A stretch of 64,000 nt of DNA, taken from the NCBI RefSeq assembly GCF_023586525.1, contig NZ_CP097763.1, positions 310,001 through 374,000 of the forward strand. The letters are read 5' to 3'. The notes beneath the pieces are model-generated. The model was not told the DNA's origin. It saw nothing but the letters and a program-made list of their open reading frames with translations, and searched no databases. The translations under genes were made by a program, and so were the position numbers. The stretch comes from Candidatus Blochmannia vicinus. GTDB taxonomy: Bacteria; Pseudomonadota; Gammaproteobacteria; Enterobacterales; Enterobacteriaceae. This document shows, piece after piece, positions 1-9,879 of this stretch (the first letter of the stretch is position 1; every line of letters begins with the position of its first letter).

Positions 1-234
1 AGGTTGTTAGAATTGAATATTAAAACGGTGGTAGTTACTTCTGGAGAAATACTAAAGCAATTATATTATTTGATTCCTAAATTTTATCGTACATCTTGGT
101 TAATACGATGCAGGCTTATAGTGGTAAGTTTGCGTTTGGCTAAATTAGCTAAAAGTTTGGGTTGGACAGATATTATTATAGCATGTTCGGCAAACAACGA
201 TGTGCTAACTCATGTTTTAATTAAAAACTCTTAA
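1..234 (+). CDS. hemD: uroporphyrinogen-III synthase, C-terminal part (cut by window edge)
   Basis: The reading frame is open from the first base and ends with TAA at 232-234, so only about 77 C-terminal residues are visible. They match the end of E. coli HemD closely: VVVTSGEILKQL, then LIPKFYR, CRLIVVS, RLAKLAKSLGW and the closing NND.L pattern. HemD closes hydroxymethylbilane into uroporphyrinogen III in heme synthesis. In E. coli hemX and hemY follow; here they are absent and a tRNA cluster on the other strand follows directly. The TTG at position 4 is an internal codon, not a start. Confidence 0.88.
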   Translation, partial: RLLELNIKTVVVTSGEILKQLYYLIPKFYRTSWLIRCRLIVVSLRLAKLAKSLGWTDIIIACSANNDVLTHVLIKNS

Positions 235-352
235 TCTTATGATATGGATACTAAATTTTATATTAAAATAGTTAAGTTTGATTAAAAATACGAATTTTAA
301 GAAACATAATCGCGGTGGAAATATTTAAAAATTCTCATGTAGTTTATGAAAA

Positions 353-426
353 TCGGCGAGAGAGGATTTGAACCTCTGACTTCCTGGTCCCAAACCAGGA
401 GCGCTACCAAACTGCGCCACTCGCCG
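353..426 (-). tRNA. proM: tRNA-Pro (anticodon UGG)
   Basis: Read on the minus strand, the acceptor CGGCGAG pairs with CTCGCCG. The anticodon arm is CCTGG-TTTGGGA-CCAGG, giving anticodon TGG, and the T loop is GGTTCAAATCC. The discriminator base is A and no CCA is encoded. It is the last gene of the Arg-His-Leu-Pro cluster, the same order as argX-hisR-leuT-proM of E. coli. Confidence 0.96.
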
Positions 427-533
427 ATAATTTATTAAATTTTTATCTAGGTTTTGTGCATTTATATTGTCTCTCTATTAATATTTGAGTCTAATAATTA
501 ATTGATCAATTGTGTATAATTGATAATTATTTT

Positions 534-619
534 TGCGAAGGAAGGGGTTTGAACCCTCACGTCTTTATAAAGACACTAACTCCTGAAGTTAATGCGTCTG
601 CCAATTCCGCCACCTTCGC
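534..619 (-). tRNA. leuT: tRNA-Leu (anticodon CAG)
   Basis: Minus-strand cloverleaf with acceptor GCGAAGG/CCTTCGC. The anticodon loop TTCAGGA sits between TTAAC and GTTAG, giving anticodon CAG. The long variable arm (TGTCTTTATAAAGACG) is typical of a class II tRNA. CCA is not encoded. It corresponds to leuT of the E. coli argX-hisR-leuT-proM cluster. Confidence 0.95.
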
Positions 620-649
620 TTTGTAGTGTTTGGTTTTATTTTTAAAATG

Positions 650-723
650 GGTGATTGATGGGACTCGAACCCACGACTGCTGGAACCACAATCCAGAGCT
701 CTACCGACTGAGCTACAATCACC
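650..723 (-). tRNA. hisR: tRNA-His (anticodon GUG)
   Basis: Minus-strand cloverleaf with the anticodon loop ATTGTGG inside a TCTGG/CCAGC-type arm, giving anticodon GTG. The acceptor GTGATTG has the extra 5' G(-1), at position 723, opposite a C discriminator, as expected for tRNA-His. CCA is only partly matched by the genome. Second gene of the four-tRNA cluster. Confidence 0.95.
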
Positions 724-768
724 ACGGATCAATCCTCTAATTTTTTCATAAAAATTTTAATGAATCAA

Positions 769-842
769 TGCGTCCGACAGGATTTGAACCTGAACCCTTT
801 GTCTTCGGAGGACAATACTCTATCCAATTGAGTTACGGACGC
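769..842 (-). tRNA. argX: tRNA-Arg (anticodon CCG)
   Basis: Minus-strand cloverleaf with acceptor GCGTCCG/CGGACGC and anticodon arm TTGTC-CTCCGAA-GACAA, giving anticodon CCG. T arm is CAGGTTCAAATCCTG. It is the first gene of the Arg-His-Leu-Pro cluster. The cluster sits between hemD and the rho-trxA side of the map, broadly as in E. coli but with intervening genes lost. Confidence 0.95.
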
Positions 843-1385
843 ATTGATTCAGTGTATACATATTTAATTTATCTTTATATCAAATAAGATGCGTTTAATT
901 AATTGCATATAGTTGGTTTTGCATTAAATAATATTTAATTTAATGTTATTAGTCAGAATGACATAAAAAATAAGTATTTTATAAAAAAGTTTATTTTATA
1001 AATTTTGTGTGTTTCTTTAAAATTATTTATGCGATATAGTTATATATTATTTAAAAATCTTAATAAGATAAAGCAAAAAATATAAAAGTACTCGCATCCT
1101 ATATTAGGATAAAATTAATTAAATTTATTATTTATGTATAAATGCATTATTAAAAAATTTATTTTATATTATTGTATGCTATTTTGATACTTTTTTAAAA
1201 TAATTGATTGCATAAAATGCATATATCTTTGCCCAACATTATATTTATAGTGCATAACATAAAAACATAAATGGATCTTAAATAAATTTATAGTGCAATT
1301 TTATTAAACAGATTAGCAATAAAATATTGTGGTAATTTATTTTTTAAACACATTCTAATATAGAAATGATAATTGTTATAATAAA
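843..1385. other. gap between tRNA-Arg and rho, no gene seen
   Basis: 543 bases of AT-rich DNA. It must contain the promoter of the tRNA cluster and the 3' end of the rho transcript. A small hairpin ATCCTA-TAT-TAGGAT lies near 1097-1111. I see no open frame with family character and no tRNA. Confidence 0.6.
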
Positions 1386-2645
1386 TTAACATCGTTTCAT
1401 CATATCAAAAAATTCATCATTAGTTTTAGTCATAGATAGTTTATTCATCATAAATTCCATTGCGTCAATTTCGCTCATTGGATGAATAATTTTACGTAAA
1501 ATCCATATTTTTTGTAGTTCATCTTGAGTAGTTAACAATTCTTCTTTTCTAGTTCCAGATCGATTATAATCGATTGCTGGGAAAACACGTTTTTCAGCTA
1601 TTTTTCTTGATAAATGTAGCTCCATATTTCCAGTTCCTTTAAATTCTTCATAAATTACTTCATCCATTTTTGATCCGGTATCTATTAAAGCAGTAGCTAT
1701 AATAGTTAAACTTCCTCCTTCTTCCATATTACGAGCAGCTCCAAAAAATCGTTTTGGACGATGTAAAGCGTTGGCATCGACTCCACCTGTTAATACTTTT
1801 CCAGATGAAGGTACAATAGTATTATAGGCTCTAGCTAATCGTGTGATAGAATCTAATAAAATAATGACATCTTTTTTATGTTCCACTAGTCGTTTAGCTT
1901 TTTCAATTACCATTTCGGATACTTGTACATGACGAGAAGCTGGTTCATCAAAAGTAGACGCAATTACTTCTCCATGCACTAAGCGTTGCATTTCAGTAAC
2001 TTCTTCTGGGCGTTCATCTATCAAAAGTACTATCAGTACACAGTCTGGATGGTTATGACTAATACTTTGTGCAATATTTTGTAAAAGTATGGTTTTTCCT
2101 GCTTTAGGAGGTGCTACGATTAATCCTCGTTGACCACGTCCAATCGGTGATGCTAAATCTAATACTCTTGCGGTTAGATCTTCTGTAGAACCGTTCCCTC
2201 GCTCCATACGTAATCGTGAGTTTGCATGCAATGGGGTGAGATTTTCAAATAAAATTTTATTACGGGCATTTTCTGGTTTATCGTAATTTACATCACTTAC
2301 TTTAAGTAACGCAAAATAACGTTCACCTTCTTTTGGAGGTCTAATTTTCCCAGAAATAGTATCTCCAGTACGTAAATTAAAACGTCGAATTTGGCTAGGA
2401 GATACATAAATATCATCTGGACCTGCAAGATAGGAGCTATCACTAGACCTAAGAAACCCGAAACCATCTTGTAAAATCTCTAATACGCCATCCCCAAAAA
2501 TATCTTCTCCAGTTTTAGCATGCTGTTTAAAAATAGCAAAAATAATATCTTGTTTACGCATACGTGCTAAATTTTCTAGACCCATACTTTCCCCAAGGTG
2601 TACTAACTCAGAAACTGGTATGTTTTTTAATTTTGTAAGATTCAT
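1386..2645 (-). CDS. rho: transcription termination factor Rho
   Basis: 419 residues, the same length as E. coli Rho and nearly identical along the whole length. Rho is a hexameric RNA helicase that ends transcription at Rho-dependent sites. Visible parts are the N-terminal helical domain ([14 protein letters not shown]), the RNA-binding cold-shock-like fold (about 50-120, [16 protein letters not shown]), the Walker A motif APPKAGKT near 178-185, Walker B VIILLDS near 262, and the Q/R loops ([14 protein letters not shown]). It lies downstream of trxA on the same strand, as in E. coli, but separated by 452 bases. Start is the ATG at 2645; no strong ribosome-binding site is seen. Confidence 0.98.
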   Translation of the reverse strand: MNLTKLKNIPVSELVHLGESMGLENLARMRKQDIIFAIFKQHAKTGEDIFGDGVLEILQDGFGFLRSSDSSYLAGPDDIYVSPSQIRRFNLRTGDTISGKIRPPKEGERYFALLKVSDVNYDKPENARNKILFENLTPLHANSRLRMERGNGSTEDLTARVLDLASPIGRGQRGLIVAPPKAGKTILLQNIAQSISHNHPDCVLIVLLIDERPEEVTEMQRLVHGEVIASTFDEPASRHVQVSEMVIEKAKRLVEHKKDVIILLDSITRLARAYNTIVPSSGKVLTGGVDANALHRPKRFFGAARNMEEGGSLTIIATALIDTGSKMDEVIYEEFKGTGNMELHLSRKIAEKRVFPAIDYNRSGTRKEELLTTQDELQKIWILRKIIHPMSEIDAMEFMMNKLSMTKTNDEFFDMMKRC

Positions 2646-3097
2646 AATTATGGATTCTTAAATTGGAGGTATACAATACCGTTGGTATTAAAGAGATGTG
2701 GTTTATTTGTATAATACAATATAAGTATCCCCTTTATAGTATGATGGCGCTTAATCGTATACCTATCCCCAACATTGTTGAGAACAGGTATATAACTAAA
2801 TATCATTTACTTTATTACCGGATTATCATAAAGAAATAGATTTTTTAAAATTCACAGTAAATTTTATAACTATATTAGAAAATACATCTATATTTAATCT
2901 AATCTTATTTATATTGTACAATCGCTATCATTATTATTACAATGGTTGCTGTGTGTCTAATTATTATTACAAAATCATATACTTATAATCAATTATGAAA
3001 CAATAGGTCGTTATTCTACTATAATTTTAAAGATACGTCTACTAACATATAAGATAAATTTTTTTAAAAACTATAAATATTAAAATAAGCGAGAAAA
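2646..3097 (-). promoter_or_regulatory. trxA-rho spacer with candidate rho leader hairpin
   Basis: 452 bases between trxA and rho. A branched hairpin can be drawn at 2758-2792: outer arms TATACCT/AGGTATA enclose an inner CAAC-ATT-GTTG. A second small hairpin AATACC-GTT-GGTATT lies at 2675-2689, about 30 bases before the rho start. E. coli rho is autoregulated through its leader, so these may be leader structures. That role is an inference, and no RhoL-like peptide was found. Confidence 0.35.
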
Positions 3098-3433
3098 TTA
3101 TATATATTTTTTTAAAAATTCTTGTAAATTTTGTTTAGATAACAATCCTATTTTAGTAGATAATACTTTTCCGTGGTGCATCAACAATAACGTTGGAATA
3201 CTTCGAATGCCATAGTTTTTAGTAGTTATTGGATTTTTATCTATATTTAATTTTGCTATTTTTAGTTTATCATGAAATTCAGTAGCTATATCTTCTAAAA
3301 TAGGTGTCATTGCTTTACAAGGATTGCACCATTCAGCCCAAAAATCAATTAAAAATGGTTTATTGTCTTGATTGATAGAGTTTAATACTTTTTCTTTAAA
3401 ATCAGAATCTGTCAAATGTATTATATAATTCAT
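3098..3433 (-). CDS. trxA: thioredoxin 1, with CNPC active site
   Basis: 111 residues, the usual length. Thioredoxin reduces disulfides in cytosolic proteins such as ribonucleotide reductase. Family marks are FLIDFWAEWC near 27-36, the cis-proline loop IPTLLLMHHG, and a C-terminal helix ending LQEFLKKYI. The active site reads W-C-N-P-C-K (C36, C39), not the normal W-C-G-P-C-K; the codons TGC AAT CCT TGT are clear. A good ribosome-binding site (AAGGAG) lies 6 bases before the ATG at 3433. The gene precedes rho, as in E. coli. Confidence 0.95.
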   Translation of the reverse strand: MNYIIHLTDSDFKEKVLNSINQDNKPFLIDFWAEWCNPCKAMTPILEDIATEFHDKLKIAKLNIDKNPITTKNYGIRSIPTLLLMHHGKVLSTKIGLLSKQNLQEFLKKYI

Positions 3434-3460
3434 TTATTCTCCTTATAACCTGTTTTTTGT

Positions 3461-3488
3461 TAATTATTATATACGTATATAATAATTA
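3461..3488. repeat. 28-base perfect palindrome upstream of trxA
   Basis: Perfect self-complementary sequence centred on the CG at 3474/3475, with 14-base arms (TAATTATTATATAC and complement). It lies 27 bases before the trxA start codon, so it falls in the promoter or the 5' untranslated region. It could be a cruciform, an operator or a leader hairpin; the sequence does not decide. Confidence 0.6.
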
Positions 3489-3668
3489 TTTATTTTAGTG
3501 CATATCTTAAATTAATCGGTATTTATTATTATCTACATAATGAGTCATGTAATATCAATTTTTATTATTTTTATTTTACATTATTTATTTTTACTTAGAT
3601 CATCAGCTAAATGATCCTTCATGATAACAAGATAAACTTGAAATCAACGTATGATCACAGTTTTGGTT

Positions 3669-5150
3669 TTAATTATTAATAAATGATAAATTTTTCATGT
3701 TTTGCATATGACTTCTTAATTTAATTCCAACTTTTTCTATTGCATGATTTCTAATCGTTTCATTAGTATTACGTAAAATAATATTGTCTATTTTAATTTC
3801 TTCGGGAGATGTACCTAAATCTCCTTTTTTCAAATTAGGTATTATAGTTTTTTTTAATAAAGGCACTACTGCATTACAAAACAAATAATTTCCATATTCT
3901 GCAGTATCGGAAATTACCGTATTCATTTCATATAATTTTTTTCGAGCTATAGTATTTGCAATCAAAGGTAATTCATGTAATGACTCATAGTATGCTGATT
4001 CTGGCGCTATACCAGCTTTTGTCATTGTGTCAAAAGATAGCTCTACCCCTGCTTTTATTATAGCCACCATTAATATTCCATGATCAAAATATGTTTGATT
4101 CAAAATTTCTTGTTGATAGTTTGGCGCTTTTTCTAATGAAAGTTGACTGGTTTTTTTTCTCCAAGCAAGTAATTTAGAATCATTATTTTTCCAATCCGAC
4201 ATCATTTCTGCAGAAAATGTCCCATTAAGTATATTTTCCATGTGTCTTTCAAAAATTGGTTTTAATATATTTTTTAATTTTTCAGATAATATAAAAGCAC
4301 GTATTTTAGCAACATTAGACAATCGGTCCATCATCAATGTGATACCTCCGTGTTTTAATGCTTCGGTCATGACTTCCCAACCATATTGAATAAATTTTCC
4401 CGAATATCCAGAATCAATACCATTGTTTATCATATAGTCAAAACAAAGAATTGATCCTGCTTGCAACATTCCACATAAAATGGTTTGTTCTCCCATAAGA
4501 TCTGATTTAACTTCTGCTACAAATGAGGATTCTAACACTCCAGCACGATGGCTGCCAAGCGAAAATGCCCAGGATTTTGCCAATTCCATCCCTATATTAT
4601 ATGCATTGTTTTCTTTATGTACAGCGATTAAGGTAGGCACTCCAAATCCTCGTTGATACTCTTGACGAACTTCTGTACCAGGACATTTTGGAGCAACCAT
4701 TATGACAGTAATATCTTGACGAATTTTTTCTCCAACCTCTACAATATGAAATCCATGTGAATAACCTAATACAGACCCATGTTTCATTAAAGGCTCTATT
4801 TTTTTTACTATTTCTGTGTGATTTTTATCTGGAGTTAAGTTAATAATAACATCTGATTTTGGAATAATTTCTTCATAAGTTCCTATAGTAAATTTATTTT
4901 GTGTCGCTCTTAACCAAGATTCTTGTTTGTTAATAATAGATTCTCGACGTAAAACGTATGAAATATTTACACCTGAGTCTCTCATATTTAAACCTTGATT
5001 TAATCCTTGAGATCCACAACCTATTATAGCTATTTTTTTAGATAACAAAGCTTGAATTCCTTCAGAAAATTCATTATGACTCATAAATCGACATTTTTTT
5101 AAATGTTCTAATTTTTGTATAAAAGTTAATGTATTAAAATAATTAGCCAT
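3669..5150 (-). CDS. ilvC: ketol-acid reductoisomerase (class II)
   Basis: 493 residues (E. coli 491). IlvC isomerises and reduces acetolactate or acetohydroxybutyrate with NADPH, the second common step of valine and isoleucine synthesis. The Rossmann motif is [12 protein letters not shown] near 43-54. The catalytic-domain signatures [20 protein letters not shown] and [20 protein letters not shown] are intact, and the duplicated C-terminal knot domain makes it class II. It lies 62 bases after ilvA on the same strand, so co-transcription with ilvGMEDA is possible. In E. coli ilvC is controlled by the divergent activator ilvY; no ilvY is present. Weak AAGG before the ATG. Confidence 0.98.
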   Translation of the reverse strand: MANYFNTLTFIQKLEHLKKCRFMSHNEFSEGIQALLSKKIAIIGCGSQGLNQGLNMRDSGVNISYVLRRESIINKQESWLRATQNKFTIGTYEEIIPKSDVIINLTPDKNHTEIVKKIEPLMKHGSVLGYSHGFHIVEVGEKIRQDITVIMVAPKCPGTEVRQEYQRGFGVPTLIAVHKENNAYNIGMELAKSWAFSLGSHRAGVLESSFVAEVKSDLMGEQTILCGMLQAGSILCFDYMINNGIDSGYSGKFIQYGWEVMTEALKHGGITLMMDRLSNVAKIRAFILSEKLKNILKPIFERHMENILNGTFSAEMMSDWKNNDSKLLAWRKKTSQLSLEKAPNYQQEILNQTYFDHGILMVAIIKAGVELSFDTMTKAGIAPESAYYESLHELPLIANTIARKKLYEMNTVISDTAEYGNYLFCNAVVPLLKKTIIPNLKKGDLGTSPEEIKIDNIILRNTNETIRNHAIEKVGIKLRSHMQNMKNLSFINN

Positions 5151-5212
5151 AAAATACCTTTTTAAATAATGTTAAAATAATTGAATAATTTTGTGTAAAA
5201 ATAACTTTTAAT

Positions 5213-6754
5213 TTAAAATACTTTGAACACTGGATTAGTTGTGACATCATGCCATTCATATCCTAATTTAGATAGGTATTGTTCAAATTCTTCTTCTTCT
5301 TTTTGGTTAGATAATTCAAATCCAGCTAGAACACGTCCGTAATCAGCGCCATGGTTTCTATAATGAAACAGAGAAATATTCCAATTAGTACCTAAAGTAT
5401 AAAGAAATTTTAATAATGCTCCTGGAGCTTCTGGAAATTCAAAACTGAAAATTCGTTCCTGTAAAGACTGGAATAAATGTGCCCCTACCATATATCTAAC
5501 ATGTAATTTTGCCATTTCGTCATCAGATAAGTCTACGACGTGAAACCCATTAGCGAGTATTTCTTGTATTATTACTTTTCTTTCAGCATGTCCGTTTTTC
5601 AAACGTATACCAATAAAGATACAAACTTTTTTAGATCCATTATAACGATAATTAAATTCTGTTACCGATCTGTTGCCTAATATTTTATAGAATTCTAAAA
5701 AACTACCTTTTTTTTCTGGGATAGTAATTGCCATTAATGCTTCTCGTTGTTCTCCTAGTTCACAACGTTCTGAAATATAACGTAATTCATGAAAATTTAG
5801 ATTAGCACCTGAAAGAACATGAGCTAATCTTTCACCCCGTATTGCATATTGTTGAATATATTTCTTCATTCCAGCTAAGGCTAAAGCGCCCGAAGGTTCA
5901 GCTATAGCGCGTACGTCTTCAAACAAATCTTTTATTGCAGCACAGATTGCATCATTATCTACTGTAATTACGTCATCTAGATATTTTTTGCACAAACGAA
6001 ATGTTTCATTTCCAACACATCGTACAGCTACTCCTTCTGCAAATAAACCTACTTTATGTAACCATACTGGTGTTCCGGCTGATAATGCCGCGCATAAAGA
6101 AGCTGATTCTGCTGATTCAACTCCTATGACTTTTATTTGGGGCATAAGATGTTTAATTAAAACAGAAATACCTGCAGCTAATCCACCTCCTCCTACTGGA
6201 ACAAAAATACGGTCTAAATGAGCATCTTGTTGTAACAATTCCATCGCTAATGTTCCTTGGCCTGCTATAACCGTTGGATGGTCGAACGGAGGAATAAAAG
6301 TTAATCGATGTTTATCAGCTAGAGACATAGCTTTAATTTTAGCTTCGTCAAAATTAGCTCCGCACAATAATGGTTTTCCACCAAAATTGCGCACTGCGTC
6401 TATCTTTATATCCGCAGTGTTTGTAGGCATTACAATTACAGATGTTATACCAAGATGAGTAGCAGAAAAAGCTACTCCCTGAGCATGATTACCTGCTGAT
6501 GCTGTAATAATTCCAGAAGATTTTTGTGATTCATTAAGACTTGAAATCATGGCATAAGCGCCACGCAGCTTAAAACTATGTACTGGTTGTCTATCTTCGC
6601 GTTTTACTAATACTATATTTTCGAAACGTTGTGATAATTTGCTCATCATTTGTAATGGAGTTATTTGAGCTACTTCATACACATGAGAACGCAAGGCAGT
6701 TCGTAGATATTCTGCGGGACGGGGCACATTGGAAAAATAATTCAATTTTTTCAT
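5213..6754 (-). CDS. ilvA: threonine deaminase (threonine ammonia-lyase, biosynthetic)
   Basis: 513 residues (E. coli 514). A PLP enzyme that converts threonine to 2-oxobutanoate, the committed step of isoleucine synthesis. The PLP lysine lies in PVHSFKLRGAYAM near 57-70, and the glycine-rich phosphate loop is VPVGGGGLAAGI. Two C-terminal ACT-like regulatory repeats are both present (ISERCELGEQREALMAIT and ERIFSFEFPEAPGALL), so isoleucine feedback may be retained. It starts 8 bases after ilvD, consistent with one transcript. Confidence 0.98.
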   Translation of the reverse strand: MKKLNYFSNVPRPAEYLRTALRSHVYEVAQITPLQMMSKLSQRFENIVLVKREDRQPVHSFKLRGAYAMISSLNESQKSSGIITASAGNHAQGVAFSATHLGITSVIVMPTNTADIKIDAVRNFGGKPLLCGANFDEAKIKAMSLADKHRLTFIPPFDHPTVIAGQGTLAMELLQQDAHLDRIFVPVGGGGLAAGISVLIKHLMPQIKVIGVESAESASLCAALSAGTPVWLHKVGLFAEGVAVRCVGNETFRLCKKYLDDVITVDNDAICAAIKDLFEDVRAIAEPSGALALAGMKKYIQQYAIRGERLAHVLSGANLNFHELRYISERCELGEQREALMAITIPEKKGSFLEFYKILGNRSVTEFNYRYNGSKKVCIFIGIRLKNGHAERKVIIQEILANGFHVVDLSDDEMAKLHVRYMVGAHLFQSLQERIFSFEFPEAPGALLKFLYTLGTNWNISLFHYRNHGADYGRVLAGFELSNQKEEEEFEQYLSKLGYEWHDVTTNPVFKVF

Positions 6755-6762
6755 TTATAATA

Positions 6763-8613
6763 TTATTCCAGTAACTTAGATTTATCACGAACAGCGCCCT
6801 TGTCCGCGCTTGTTACTAAGTGGGCATATGCTTTTAAAGAAGTGGATATATTTCTACTTCTGTTCATTGGAGTCCATGCTTTAATACCTCGAGCAATTTC
6901 TAATTTATATCTTGTTTTTAATATATATTCAGGTACTTCTAAAATAATACTACGCGCACTAATATCAATATTAATTATATCTCCGTCATGAACTAAGCCG
7001 ATTAATCCTTTATTAGCTGCTTCTGGAGATATATGTCCGACAGACAAACCAGATGTTCCGCCTGAAAATCTACCATCTGTAATTAAAGCACAACATAAAT
7101 CCAAACTCATAGATTTAAGAAAAGATGTTGGATATAACATCTCTTGCATACCTGGCCCTCCTTTTGGTCCTTCATATCGAATTACAATTATATCCCCAGG
7201 ATGCACATTTTTTGTTAAAATCGCTTGAACAGCTTCTTCTTGACTTTCATAGACTTTAGCTGGCCCATAGAATTTTTGAAGCCTTATATGAACTCCAGCT
7301 GTTTTCACAAGACAACCATCTTCCGCAAGATTTCCATATAATACTGCTAAACCGCCATCCTGACTATAAGCATACTCGCGAGAACGAATGCAACCAGAGC
7401 AACGATCTATATCCAATGAAGCCCATCTGTTTGTTTGAGTGAATGCTTGTGTAGTACGTACCCCTCCTGGCGCTGCAGCGTACATGTTTTTTGAATCAAT
7501 ATTATCGCAGGAAACAATGTCATATTTTAATAGTGTTTCTGATAAAGATTGATTCAATACATTACGTGTGTTCTTATGTAATAGACCGCAACGATGTAAT
7601 TCACCAAGTATACCCATTACTCCTCCAGCGCGATGAAAATCTTCCATATGATATTGTTTAGTGTTTGGAGCTACTGTACACAGATGTGGTACTTTTCGAG
7701 ACAATCTATCAATATCTGCCATAGTAAAATCTATTTCTCCTTCTTGTGCGGCCGCAAGTAAATGCAATACAGTATTGGTGGACCCACCCATTGCAATGTC
7801 TAACATCATTGCATTTTCAAAAGAAGATTTATTAGCTATATTACGAGGCAAAACAGAATAATTATTCTTTTCATAATAAGATTTGGCTAAGTGGACGATA
7901 TATTTACCAGCATTCAAAAATAATTTTTTTCGATCAGAATGGGTAGCTAATAATGACCCATTTCCTGGCTGAGCTAATCCTAACGCTTCTGTTAAACAAT
8001 TCATAGAATTTGCAGTAAACATTCCTGAGCAAGATCCACATGTTGGACACGCTTCTTCTTCTATGTTTTGTTTATCAATATCAGAAATATTAGGATTTGC
8101 GGCGTAAGTTATTGCATCAACTAAATTAAGTTTAATATCTTTATTAGATAGAGTTACTGTACCGGACTCCATTGGGCCACCTGATATAAAGATAGTTGGA
8201 ATATTTAAACGCAGTGCTGCCATTAACATTCCGGGTGTTATTTTATCGCAATTAGAAATACATACCATAGCATCAACACAATGAGCATTGATCATATATT
8301 CTACTGAATCAGCAATAAGATCTCTAGATGGTAAAGAATATAACATACCGCTATGTCCCATAGCAATTCCATCATCTATTGCGATAGTATTAAATTCTCT
8401 TGCAACTCCTCCATTAATATTAATTTGTTTAGAAACTAATGTACCTACATTTCGTAAATGTACGTGGCCAGGAACAAATTGGGTAAATGAATTAACTACA
8501 GCAATAATCATTTTATCAAAATCTTTGGTGGTCATTCCTGTAGCGCGCCATAATGCTCGAGCACCAGCCATATTACGACCATGTGTAGTAGTAGTAGAGC
8601 GATATTGAGGCAT
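6763..8613 (-). CDS. ilvD: dihydroxy-acid dehydratase
   Basis: 616 residues, exactly the E. coli length. IlvD dehydrates the dihydroxy acids made by IlvC to 2-oxo acids and needs an iron-sulfur cluster. Cluster cysteines are visible in [12 protein letters not shown] and [16 protein letters not shown]. The C-terminal signatures [12 protein letters not shown] and [19 protein letters not shown] are intact. It sits between ilvE and ilvA with 50- and 8-base spacers. Start chosen at the ATG of [15 protein letters not shown], matching E. coli. Confidence 0.98.
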   Translation of the reverse strand: MPQYRSTTTTHGRNMAGARALWRATGMTTKDFDKMIIAVVNSFTQFVPGHVHLRNVGTLVSKQININGGVAREFNTIAIDDGIAMGHSGMLYSLPSRDLIADSVEYMINAHCVDAMVCISNCDKITPGMLMAALRLNIPTIFISGGPMESGTVTLSNKDIKLNLVDAITYAANPNISDIDKQNIEEEACPTCGSCSGMFTANSMNCLTEALGLAQPGNGSLLATHSDRKKLFLNAGKYIVHLAKSYYEKNNYSVLPRNIANKSSFENAMMLDIAMGGSTNTVLHLLAAAQEGEIDFTMADIDRLSRKVPHLCTVAPNTKQYHMEDFHRAGGVMGILGELHRCGLLHKNTRNVLNQSLSETLLKYDIVSCDNIDSKNMYAAAPGGVRTTQAFTQTNRWASLDIDRCSGCIRSREYAYSQDGGLAVLYGNLAEDGCLVKTAGVHIRLQKFYGPAKVYESQEEAVQAILTKNVHPGDIIVIRYEGPKGGPGMQEMLYPTSFLKSMSLDLCCALITDGRFSGGTSGLSVGHISPEAANKGLIGLVHDGDIINIDISARSIILEVPEYILKTRYKLEIARGIKAWTPMNRSRNISTSLKAYAHLVTSADKGAVRDKSKLLE

Positions 8614-8663
8614 ATGTATTTAAACTCCAGTATTTTTCTCTATAAATGTTGAGTGTTCAATTG

Positions 8664-9584
8664 TTAATTAACTGGATCTAACCAGTCCCATAGATCCTCA
8701 GTTACTCCAGTAAATAAGTTAAAAAATAAGTCTTGTAACTTTTTAGTAATGGGTCCGGGTCTACCAGTACCTACTTGAATGCCATCTACACTACGTACTG
8801 GGGTTATTTCTGCAGCAGTACCTGACATAAATATTTCATCAGCTGTGTACAAAGATTCACGAGACAATACTTGTTCTTGTACTTCTAAACCGATGTTTAT
8901 TGCTAATTTAATAATAGAATCTCGTGTAACTCCAGGTAAAATAGAAGAAGCACGTGGTGGTGTTAAGATAATTTTATTTTTAACTTCGAATAAGTTTTCA
9001 CCAGCGCCTTCTGAAATATAACCGTATATATCTAACCCGATTCCTTCACGATAACCATTTCTGCAAGCTTCATTACTGATTAACATAGATGATAAGTAAT
9101 TTCCGCCAGCTTTAGCTGAGCTCGGAAGAGTATTCGCTGGAACTCTGTTCCAAGAAGATATCATCGCATCAATCCCTTGTGTTAGAGAATCTTCCCCTAA
9201 ATAAGATGACCAAGAGAAAGCTGCTATAGCAACGTCTGTGGTGTATTCAGGATCCGGATTAATTTTCATTCTTACGTCTCCAATAAATACTATAGGACGA
9301 ATATATGCATTAATTAAATTATTTTTACGAATAATCATTCTGCATGCTTGCATTAAACTATCGATACTCCAAGAAATGGGTATACGATAAATTTTTGCGG
9401 AGTCATGCAATCTTTGTATGTGTTCGCGATGACGAAATATAACAGGCCCCTTATATGAATCATAACATCTCATACCTTCAAACACTGATGATCCATAATG
9501 CAGAGAATGAGACATTACATGTATTTTAGCTTCTTGCCATGGTATGATATCTCCATTAAACCAAATAAAATTTGTTGTATTCAT
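8664..9584 (-). CDS. ilvE: branched-chain-amino-acid aminotransferase
   Basis: 306 residues (E. coli 309). A fold-type IV PLP aminotransferase making isoleucine, valine and leucine from their 2-oxo acids. Family marks are the HYGSSVFEGMRCY entry segment, the PLP lysine in PSSAKAGGNYLSS near 160, EGAGENLFEV near 194, and EIFMSGTAAEITPV. A strong CCGAGGAAG lies before the ATG at 9584. It follows ilvM by 57 bases. It is the last step of the pathway encoded here. Confidence 0.98.
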   Translation of the reverse strand: MNTTNFIWFNGDIIPWQEAKIHVMSHSLHYGSSVFEGMRCYDSYKGPVIFRHREHIQRLHDSAKIYRIPISWSIDSLMQACRMIIRKNNLINAYIRPIVFIGDVRMKINPDPEYTTDVAIAAFSWSSYLGEDSLTQGIDAMISSWNRVPANTLPSSAKAGGNYLSSMLISNEACRNGYREGIGLDIYGYISEGAGENLFEVKNKIILTPPRASSILPGVTRDSIIKLAINIGLEVQEQVLSRESLYTADEIFMSGTAAEITPVRSVDGIQVGTGRPGPITKKLQDLFFNLFTGVTEDLWDWLDPVN

Positions 9585-9641
9585 TTGATTTCTTCCTCGG
9601 TGATATAATTAAATATAATATTAATTTAACAACGATTAAAT

Positions 9642-9878
9642 TTATTGAATTTCAATATGATATATATCTATTAGTTTATTTAATTGAGCAGATAATAAGA
9701 ATATTGCTCTATTACTGGAAACAGTCAAAAAAATATTTATTTTTTTGTTATCAAATTTGTTATGTGACGACATATTTAATGTGTTCAATTCAAAACCACG
9801 ATGACGTATGACCCGCAGGATACGTTCAAGTACTTCTGGGCAAAATCTAGCTTTAATACATAACGAATAACATGTCAT
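9642..9878 (-). CDS. ilvM: acetohydroxyacid synthase II, small (regulatory) subunit
   Basis: 78 residues from the ATG at 9878; a longer in-frame opening to 9911 would overlap ilvG and is not needed. It matches E. coli IlvM well (ARFCPEVLERILRVIRHRGFELNTLNM, cut here in thought at the VRHRGF core, then LTVSSNRAIFLLSAQLNKLIDI). It is an ACT-domain subunit that activates IlvG. The C terminus is about 9 residues shorter than in E. coli. Only one base separates the ilvG stop codon from this ATG, so translational coupling is likely. Confidence 0.93.
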   Translation of the reverse strand: MTCYSLCIKARFCPEVLERILRVIRHRGFELNTLNMSSHNKFDNKKINIFLTVSSNRAIFLLSAQLNKLIDIYHIEIQ

Positions 9879-9879
9879 A

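Noticed and set aside
9572..9811. 79-codon plus-strand frame over ilvM/ilvE junction
   Set aside because: Lies antisense to ilvM, which is a clear homolog on the other strand.
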